Source: JACQAI01 sp035507915 (GTDB taxonomy: Bacteria; Pseudomonadota; Alphaproteobacteria; Elsterales; Elsteraceae). Taken from it: DNA of 11,059 nt. The notes under the pieces are model-generated. The model made no database searches, was not told the DNA's origin, and saw only the letters and a program-made list of their open reading frames with translations. Shown here one piece after another: positions 5,882-11,059 of the stretch. The position numbers were made by a program, and so were the translations under genes. Where the stretch lies: assembly GCA_035507915.1 (NCBI GenBank), contig DATJNS010000531.1, forward strand, positions 1 through 11,059. Direction: 5' to 3'. Positions within the stretch are counted from its first letter, which is position 1. Each line of letters begins with the position of its first letter.

Positions 5882-6278
5882 CGGGGCGCTGATCGAAGAT
5901 GTTGACCTCGTAGGCGTTGGCGCCGGTCACCGAGGTCGGGTCGCCGCAGCGGATGAAGACGCCGCTGTTGGCGGTCTCGTTGACCCAGAACTCGACCTTG
6001 AGCTCGAAATCACCGTAGCTGTCCTTCGACATCAGGAAGCCGTTACCCTTGTCGGCGACCGCGGCGCCGTCCTCGAGGCGCCAATTGGCGTCGCCGATCG
6101 GGGTCCAGCCGGCGAGGCTGGTGCCGTCGAACAGCGTGACCCAGCCGGCGGCCGCGTGGGCGGCATGGTGCATCATCGGCATCGACTTCTTCTGCTGCGC
6201 CTGCGCCGCGTCGGGCCGGCCGAGAAGGGTGTATCCGGCGGCCAGGAGGCCTCCGGTGATGAGGGACCGGCGCTTCAT
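5874..6278 (-). pseudogene. DUF1080 protein, N-terminal part with Tat-like signal
   Basis: First 135 codons of an exported DUF1080 (PF06439, 3-keto-disaccharide hydrolase-like) protein, a family linked to concanavalin-like beta-sandwich folds and sugar-derivative hydrolysis. The start ATG at 6278 has GGGAG about 8 nt upstream. The N-terminus MKRRSLITGG with a hydrophobic stretch and AQA (25-27) looks like a Tat or Sec signal peptide. The domain begins WVTLFDGTSLAGW (46-58), continues through NSGVFIRCGD (104-113), and stops at YEVNIFDQRPDPT (123-135). There the IS66 element enters, and the frame runs 45 codons into the element to a TGA at 5738-5736, giving a 180-residue truncated product. The remaining half is at 2563-2816. 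The intact protein would be 216 residues. Loss of function is expected unless the element excises. Confidence 0.92.
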
Positions 6279-6390
6279 CGTGCGTTCTCCCGCTCTTGAT
6301 GGTCCTCTGATGGGGCCGCGGACCTGATCATCCGGATCCGGCCGCCCCGTGGCGTCTGCCACAATAGTGAAACAGACCGCGACTGCCTAG

Positions 6391-6459
6391 CGAGCCCACC
6401 CCGTCCGACGCACGCGGATGGCGCGGCAACCCGGCAGCATCAAGAATCTCGTGGGCTCG
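6391..6459. repeat. 9-bp inverted repeat spanning an intergenic gap
   Basis: CGAGCCCAC (6391-6399) and GTGGGCTCG (6451-6459) are exact inverted copies 51 bp apart, the inner arm ending 1 bp after the stop of the solute-binding protein gene. It could form a large 3' structure on that transcript. Chance in GC-rich DNA cannot be excluded. The rest of 6279-6460 shows no gene. Confidence 0.35.
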
Positions 6460-6460
6460 A

Positions 6461-7408
6461 TCAGTCCTCCGCGCCCATGCCCCGAAACACTTCGGTGAGC
6501 TGGACGCTCATGGGCAGGTCGAGCCGCTCGCCGGTCGGTGTCGGCTCCAGGAACCAACGACGATAGATGTCGGCCAGGGTCCGGCTTTGCGCCATCGTCT
6601 GGAAGGCGCGGGTCACCGCTGCCGCCATCAGCGGGTCGTCCCTGCGGAACATGATGCCGTAGGGCTCGTAGGTGATGAAATCGCCCACCACCGCCATCGT
6701 CGCGTCGGTTCGCTTCGCGGCGACGAAGCCATACAGCAGCACGTCGTCGGTCGCGAAGGCGTCGGCCCTGCCATCGGCGAGCATCGTGTAGCTGGCGTCG
6801 TGATCGCCCGCCGAGACGATCGCGATGCCGAGCTTGAACTTGTCGTTGAGCTGCTTCATTGCGGCTTCGTTGGTCGTGCCCGAGGTGACGACGAGCGTCT
6901 TGCCGCCGAGGTCCCGGTACGAGCCGATGCCGGAGCTGCGCTTAACCAGCAGCTTGGTGCCGGCGACGTAGATGATCGGCGAGAAGGCGACTTGCCGTTG
7001 CCGCTCCGCGTTGCTCGTCGTCGAACCGCATTCCAGATCGACCTTGCCGGACGCGACCGCCGCCAGGCGGGTATCGGCGGTCACCGGCGCATAGGCGACC
7101 CGGATCGGCGTGCCGTTCAGCTCCCGCACGATCTCGTCGACGATGCCCAGACACAGATCGATGGAATAGCCGAGCGGTCGCGGCGCGCCCGGCCGGACGA
7201 ACGAGAAGGGAAAGGACGCTTCGCGATAGCCGATCGTCACGACGCCGCTGGCGCGCACCGCCTTCAGCGTTCCGGTGAGGATGGCGGCCGTGTTCTCCTC
7301 GGTCGCCGGCGGCGGCTTGGTGAGGTCGGCGCCGATCAGATCTTCCGCCCCGGCGTGTGCGATGGTCAGCGCCGCGATGCCGATGGCGAGCGCGATGGTC
7401 TTGATCAA
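6461..7408 (-). CDS. GltI-like glutamate/aspartate periplasmic binding protein
   Basis: Secreted solute-binding protein of the SBP_bac_3 family (PF00497), 315 residues, predicted to bind acidic amino acids in the periplasm. A signal peptide covers about 1-20 (hydrophobic IALAIGIAALTIAHA, cleavage near AHA/GA). Ligand-domain segments are VTIGYREASFPFSF (57-70), GYSIDLC (80-86) and LECGSTTSNAERQRQVAFS (125-143); the last closely follows the ECGSTTNN.ERQ..AAFS region I know from E. coli GltI. The tail ERLDLPMSVQL (294-304) is also GltI-like. I chose the TTG at 7408 because a long GA/G-rich Shine-Dalgarno (GAGGGGGG) precedes it and it starts right at the signal peptide; the ATG at 7510 would overlap the upstream gene and add an Arg-rich leader. 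It lies 64 bp after the symporter gene and no ABC permease follows. Confidence 0.92.
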   Translation of the reverse strand: MIKTIALAIGIAALTIAHAGAEDLIGADLTKPPPATEENTAAILTGTLKAVRASGVVTIGYREASFPFSFVRPGAPRPLGYSIDLCLGIVDEIVRELNGTPIRVAYAPVTADTRLAAVASGKVDLECGSTTSNAERQRQVAFSPIIYVAGTKLLVKRSSGIGSYRDLGGKTLVVTSGTTNEAAMKQLNDKFKLGIAIVSAGDHDASYTMLADGRADAFATDDVLLYGFVAAKRTDATMAVVGDFITYEPYGIMFRRDDPLMAAAVTRAFQTMAQSRTLADIYRRWFLEPTPTGERLDLPMSVQLTEVFRGMGAED

Positions 7409-7472
7409 GGCGTACCCCCCTCGCGTGAAGCCGGATGCGCGCGCCGACGCGCCTGGCACGGTCGGACGACGG

Positions 7473-8738
7473 TCAGGCGTGCGCCGGCTTCGGAGCGGCG
7501 CCGGGGGCATGGTCGAGTGCCGGTCCCAGCTCCTTCTCGAACTTGGCGACGGCGGATGCCGCCAGCGAGTTGCCGATCACGTTCGTCGCGCTGCGGCCCA
7601 TGTCCAGGAACTGGTCGATGCCGAGGATGAGCAGAAGCCCGGCTTCCGGGATGTTGAACTGCTTCAGGGTCGCCAGAATGACGACCAGTGAGGCGCGCGG
7701 CACGCCGGCGACGCCCTTGGAGGTCAGCATCAACACTGCCGCCATGACGATCTGCGTGCCGATCGTCAGATTCAGGCCGTAGGCCTGCGCGATGAATATG
7801 GTCGCGAAGGTGCAATACGCCATGGTGCCGTCGAGGTTGAACGAATAACCGAGCGGCAGCACGAAGCTGGCGATCTTCTTCGAGACGCCGAATCGCTCCA
7901 GCTGCTCGAGAATCTTCGGATAGGAGGCTTCCGAGCTCGCCGTCGAGAACGCCAGCAGGAAGGGCTCGTACATCCGCCTCACGAGGTCGACCATGCGCGA
8001 TCCGAGCGCCAGATAGCCGACGAAGATCAGAATGATCCACAGAAAGCCCAGGGTGAGATAGAAGCCGCCGAGGAACTTGGCGAAGTTGAGCAGGATGCCG
8101 GGCCCCGACTTCGTGATGACCGAGGCCACCGAGGCGCACACCGCGATCGGTGCCAGCTTCATGACGTAGCCGGTGATGACCAGCATCATGTGCGAAACGT
8201 TGTCGGCGACTTCGATCAGCGGGTGGCCGCGCTCGCCGAGCGCCATGATGGCGACGCCGGCGAACACCGAGAACACCACGATCTGCAGGATCTCGCCATC
8301 GGCGAGCGCCTTGAAGAGCGAGTTCGGCACGACGTGTTCGACGAAGTTCTCGATGCTGAAGGCGTTGGTCGACAGGTTGGCGGTCGTGGTGCTCTGGTCG
8401 GCGATCGCGATGCCGACGCCGGGCTGCAGCAGGTTGACCATCAGGAGGCCGAGCAGCAGCGATACGATCGACGCGCAGACGAACCATCCCATCGTCTTGG
8501 CGCCGACCCGCCCGACCGTCGCCGCGTCGCCCATGTGGCCGATGCCGACCACCAGCGTCGACAGCACGAGAGGTCCGATGATCATCTTGATCAGCCTCAG
8601 GAAGATGGTGCTGATCAAGGACATGTATTTGGCGACGTCGGCAGCCGTCGCCTTGTCCGGAAAGGAGTAGTAGCTCGCAATGCCGAGCGCGACGCCGAGC
8701 ACCAAGGCCGCCATCACGTAGAGGAAATTTCTGTTCAA
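7473..8738 (-). CDS. GltP-like dicarboxylate/amino acid:cation symporter (DAACS)
   Basis: Inner-membrane secondary transporter of the glutamate/dicarboxylate family, 421 residues with the expected eight-helix, two-hairpin layout. The first re-entrant hairpin shows the serine-rich STASSEASYP (265-274), helix 7 has SFNLDGT (299-305), hairpin 2 has GVAGVP (342-347), and helix 8 has the IDQFLDMGRSATNVIGN segment (374-390). By alignment with GltPh, Asp379 and Arg382 match the residues that hold the substrate amino group and side-chain carboxylate, which favours glutamate/aspartate over C4-dicarboxylates. Asn390 replaces the sodium-site Asp405 of GltPh, as in the proton-coupled E. coli GltP. The start is TTG at 8738, with AGGAGG 5 nt upstream. 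It forms an operon with the downstream GltI-like gene and diverges from a LysR regulator. Confidence 0.95.
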   Translation of the reverse strand: MNRNFLYVMAALVLGVALGIASYYSFPDKATAADVAKYMSLISTIFLRLIKMIIGPLVLSTLVVGIGHMGDAATVGRVGAKTMGWFVCASIVSLLLGLLMVNLLQPGVGIAIADQSTTTANLSTNAFSIENFVEHVVPNSLFKALADGEILQIVVFSVFAGVAIMALGERGHPLIEVADNVSHMMLVITGYVMKLAPIAVCASVASVITKSGPGILLNFAKFLGGFYLTLGFLWIILIFVGYLALGSRMVDLVRRMYEPFLLAFSTASSEASYPKILEQLERFGVSKKIASFVLPLGYSFNLDGTMAYCTFATIFIAQAYGLNLTIGTQIVMAAVLMLTSKGVAGVPRASLVVILATLKQFNIPEAGLLLILGIDQFLDMGRSATNVIGNSLAASAVAKFEKELGPALDHAPGAAPKPAHA

Positions 8739-8948
8739 TGCGGCCTCCTGCCGGGTGCGTCATCGATTCTGCCATAAAATTGCCACATATTGTTCGCGGC
8801 TGCATCCCAGATTTGCGCACGCGCCGGCCCGTCGGATGGCGCGGGCGGCCGGCACGACCGCGCGCAGAGGGAGGTGGCTGACGGGGAGGGCGTGTCATAG
8901 GGTCGCCGTCGGACCGCATCGCCGACCGGGAGTGCACAGGGCGCCGGG
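8739..8948. promoter_or_regulatory. Divergent intergenic region, gltP-like and lysR genes
   Basis: The 210-bp gap has an AT-rich island (about 8771-8795, with TAAAAT, the direct repeat TGCCA-N6-TGCCA and CATATTGTT) in otherwise very GC-rich DNA. It is the best candidate for promoters of the symporter operon and the LysR gene, and for LysR operators. I could not fix -35/-10 boxes or a clean T-N11-A palindrome. AGGAGG (8744-8749, minus) is the symporter ribosome-binding site. No gene is seen here. Confidence 0.45.
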
Positions 8949-9920
8949 ATGCAACGTGAAAGGCGAACTCGAGCCGGGTCGCGGGAGTCCGCTCGCGCCG
9001 ATGCCAAGCAGGGCGCGGCGCCGGACGACCGGCTGCCGCCGCTCAATGCGCTCCGCACCTTCGAGGCGGCGGCGCGCCACCGCAACTTCAGCCGCGCGGC
9101 CGAGGAGCTGCACGTCACCCATGGCGCGGTCAGCCATCAGATGAAGGCGCTCGAGGGTCATCTCGGCGTCGCGCTGTTCCGCCGCCAAGGCCGCGAGACC
9201 GTGCTCACCGAGGCTGGCCGGCAGCTGCTCGAGCATGTGCAAAGCGCGCTCCAGCGCCTCAAGCGCGGCGTCGCCGAGCTGCGCGGCCAGCGGCGCGCCG
9301 AGGTCCTGACCGTGACGACGACGCCCGCCTTCGCGACGCGCTGGCTGGTGCCGCGGCTGGCCGATTTCCAGGCGCGCCATCCGGCGATCGAGGTCAATTT
9401 GCGCGCCTCCGGCACGGTGTTCGACTTCGCGCGCGACGACATCGATCTCGGCGTGCGCTTCGGCCCCGGCCACTGGCCTGGGCTCGAGGCCGAGAAGCTG
9501 CTCGACGAGGCGATCTTTCCGGTCGCGAGCCCGACGTTTCGCGGCGGCCGCCTGCCGGCCGCGCCGTCCGAGCTCGCCGACGTGACCTTGCTGCGCGATC
9601 CGCGCCAGCCGTGGCGCGACTGGTTCGTCTCGGTCGGGCTCGACTGGCCCGAGCCGGCGCGCGGTCCGCTCTACGACGACGCCGGCCTGCTGCTGCAGGC
9701 CGCGGCCGAAGGGCTCGGCGTCGCGCTGGCGCGCGGCGCGCTGGTCGCCGGCGAGCTCGAGGCCGGCCGGCTGGTGCGCCTGTTCCCCGACAGCGCGCGC
9801 TCCAGCTTCGCCTACTACATCGTGCACCCGCCGGGCGCCGCCGCGCTCGCCAAGGTGGCGGCGTTCCGCGACTGGCTGCGCGGCCAGGTCGCGGCGCCGG
9901 AGGCGGCGCGCCATGCTTGA
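8949..9920 (+). CDS. LysR-family transcriptional regulator (GcvA-like)
   Basis: DNA-binding regulator of 323 residues. The winged helix-turn-helix begins LPPLNALRTFEAAARH (29-44) and continues FSRAAEELHVTHGAVSHQ (47-64), a pattern typical of the GcvA subgroup. The co-inducer domain covers about 115-310 (LTVTTTPAFATRWLVPRL onwards; DLGVRFGPG around 175-183). The ATG at 8949 leaves a 28-residue Arg-rich extension before the HTH and has only a weak ribosome site, so the true start may be a non-ATG codon further in. It diverges from the GltP-like operon. Its 3' end overlaps the next gene's ATG by 8 nt (9913-9920), linking it to a small membrane protein and an MmgE/PrpD enzyme. Targets are inferred to be these flanking operons. 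Confidence 0.94.
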   Translation: MQRERRTRAGSRESARADAKQGAAPDDRLPPLNALRTFEAAARHRNFSRAAEELHVTHGAVSHQMKALEGHLGVALFRRQGRETVLTEAGRQLLEHVQSALQRLKRGVAELRGQRRAEVLTVTTTPAFATRWLVPRLADFQARHPAIEVNLRASGTVFDFARDDIDLGVRFGPGHWPGLEAEKLLDEAIFPVASPTFRGGRLPAAPSELADVTLLRDPRQPWRDWFVSVGLDWPEPARGPLYDDAGLLLQAAAEGLGVALARGALVAGELEAGRLVRLFPDSARSSFAYYIVHPPGAAALAKVAAFRDWLRGQVAAPEAARHA

Positions 9921-10125
9921 GCCGGACCGCGCGCGCCAGCGCTGGCATCGCTTCCTGCTGGTCTGGATGATGGCCACCGCGCTGTGGCTCGCCGCCCTGC
10001 TGATCGCCGAGGCGGCGATCCGTCCGGCGCCCGCCTTCAGCGTGATGGCGCCGCTGCTGGTCGGCGTGCCGGCGCTGGCGCTCGGGCTCGGCGCGGTGCT
10101 GCTGCGCCGGCGCGCGCGCCGATGA
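9913..10125 (+). CDS. Small two-helix membrane protein, unknown function
   Basis: Predicted 70-residue inner-membrane protein with helices at about 14-36 (FLLVWMMATALWLAALLIAE) and 44-64 (VMAPLLVGVPALALGLGAVL). Basic flanks (RARQRWHR before helix 1, RRRARR at the end) suggest both ends face the cytoplasm. The gene overlaps the LysR stop by 8 nt and the MmgE/PrpD start by ATGA, so it is almost certainly translated as part of this operon despite lacking a recognised domain. I do not recognise the family. It might help localise the enzyme or a transporter, but nothing in the sequence shows that. Confidence 0.72.
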   Translation: MLEPDRARQRWHRFLLVWMMATALWLAALLIAEAAIRPAPAFSVMAPLLVGVPALALGLGAVLLRRRARR

Positions 10126-11059
10126 CCGAGACGGCGGGCGCGTCGCCGCGGTCGGCGCTGACGGCCGACCTGGTCGATACCGTGGCGTGGCTGTGGCGCG
10201 ACGATCCGCTGACCGTGCTGGCGGTCGAGGCGCGTGCGCGCCTGCTGCTGCTCGATTGCCTCGGCTGCGCGCTGGCGGCGCTGGTCAAGCCCGAGGTCGC
10301 GCGGCTCGCCGTCGCGCTCGGCGCCGATGCGGCGGGCTCGATCGCGTTGCCTGGCGTCGCCGCGCGGCTGACGACCGCGAATGCCGCCGCGCTGCTCGCC
10401 GCGGCGATCTGTTGGGACGAGGCGTGCGAGGGCCTGCCGCGCGCCCACGGCCGGCCCGGCATCCACGCCGCCGCGCCGGCGCTGGCGCTCGCACTGGCGC
10501 GCGCGACGACGTTGGGCGACGTGCTGCGCGCGCTGGTCGCCGGCTACGAGGTCGGCGGACGGCTGGGCGCGGCGTTCCGCATCAAGCCCGGCATGCATGT
10601 CGACGGCACCTGGGGCACGTTCGCCGCGGTCGCCGCAGCGGCGCGCCTCGACGGGCTCGACGCCGCCGCGACGCTCGATGCGCTCAACGCCGCCGCCTGC
10701 CAGCTGCCGTTCAGCCTCTATCTGCCGATCGCCGAGGGTCACACGGCGCGCAACCTCTATCTCGGTCACGCGGCGCAGCTGGCGCTGCTGACGGTCGCCG
10801 GCGCGGCCGCCGGCATCGGTACGCCGACCGAAGGCGTGGCGACGCAGCGCCGGCTGGCGCTCGGCCTCGCCGACGACGTCGCGCTGGTGCCGCCCGGCAC
10901 GTTCCTGATCCTCGAGGGCTACCTGAAGCGCTTTGCCGGCGTGCGTCACGCGCACTACGGCATCGCCTGCGCGCGCGCCTGGCGCGCCGAGCGCGACGCC
11001 GATTTGCAAACCATCCGCGCGCTCACGCTCGCGACCTATCCGGAGGCGCTGACCTACGC
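10122..11059 (+). CDS. MmgE/PrpD-family protein (3' end outside window)
   Basis: Member of the MmgE/PrpD family, which includes 2-methylcitrate dehydratase and cis-aconitate decarboxylase; the reaction here is probably removal of water or CO2 from a small polycarboxylate, but the substrate is unknown. The first 312 codons are visible of a usual 440-480. Family segments are the all-helical N-terminal core, RPGIHAAAPALALAL (111-125), LVAGYEVGGRLG (138-149), GMHVDGTWGTFAAVAAAARL (157-176), ARNLYLGHAA (209-218) and LKRFAGVRHAHYGI (268-281), which matches the lysine/histidine active-site stretch where PrpD has K..C..H. The ATG at 10122 overlaps the TGA of the small membrane protein gene (ATGA). 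There is no in-frame stop before the window ends. Confidence 0.9.
   Translation, partial: MTETAGASPRSALTADLVDTVAWLWRDDPLTVLAVEARARLLLLDCLGCALAALVKPEVARLAVALGADAAGSIALPGVAARLTTANAAALLAAAICWDEACEGLPRAHGRPGIHAAAPALALALARATTLGDVLRALVAGYEVGGRLGAAFRIKPGMHVDGTWGTFAAVAAAARLDGLDAAATLDALNAAACQLPFSLYLPIAEGHTARNLYLGHAAQLALLTVAGAAAGIGTPTEGVATQRRLALGLADDVALVPPGTFLILEGYLKRFAGVRHAHYGIACARAWRAERDADLQTIRALTLATYPEALTY

Noticed and set aside
4206..6299. A 697-codon open frame on the plus strand across the IS element
   Set aside because: It runs antisense to tnpC, tnpB, tnpA and the DUF1080 5' part, all of which have clear family motifs. Its Arg/Ala-rich sequence has no recognisable domain and is a GC-rich shadow frame.
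7405..8937. A 510-codon minus-strand frame overlapping the symporter gene
   Set aside because: Same strand, different frame. The symporter frame has membrane helices and all DAACS motifs, and this one is Arg/His-rich noise.
8895..11009. A 704-codon open frame on the minus strand opposite the lysR and mmgE/prpD genes
   Set aside because: It is antisense to three genes with convincing family motifs and start/stop overlaps. The composition (Arg, Ala, Gly, Gln) is that of a complementary high-GC frame.

Overview
The window is high-GC, densely coded DNA with short overlaps between genes, several TTG/GTG starts and Shine-Dalgarno-led genes. This suits a free-living proteobacterium, most likely an alphaproteobacterium (e.g. 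Rhodospirillales or Hyphomicrobiales), but the taxon is an inference from composition and gene content only. No rRNA, tRNA or CRISPR array was seen.

Left block (1-2437): an acyl-CoA dehydrogenase (cut by the left edge) and an SDR oxidoreductase form a minus-strand operon joined by an ATGA overlap. A RidA-family gene diverges from them across 70 bp. The set looks like an acyl-CoA catabolic module; an aromatic or aminobenzoyl-CoA route is possible but unproven. The RidA protein has Met where the classical imine deaminase has its key Arg.

Middle block (2563-6278): a gene for an exported DUF1080 (3-keto-disaccharide hydrolase-like) protein is split by a complete IS66-family insertion sequence of 3057 bp (2817-5873). 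The element has 22-bp imperfect terminal inverted repeats starting GTA and a perfect 8-bp target duplication (GGTCGGGT). It carries tnpA, tnpB and tnpC and, unusually, a GNAT acetyltransferase gene as a passenger between tnpC and the left terminal repeat. Removing the element plus one target copy restores an uninterrupted 216-codon DUF1080 frame. This is the main discovery of the window.

Right-middle block (6461-8738): a minus-strand pair encodes a GltP-like proton/acidic amino acid symporter and a GltI-like periplasmic glutamate/aspartate-binding protein. Both appear to start at TTG, and no ABC permease or ATPase gene lies beside them.

Right block (8949-11059): a GcvA-type LysR regulator diverges from the symporter gene. 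It overlaps a small two-helix membrane protein gene, which overlaps (ATGA) an MmgE/PrpD-family gene cut by the right edge. The LysR protein could control its own operon, the divergent acidic amino acid uptake genes, or both.
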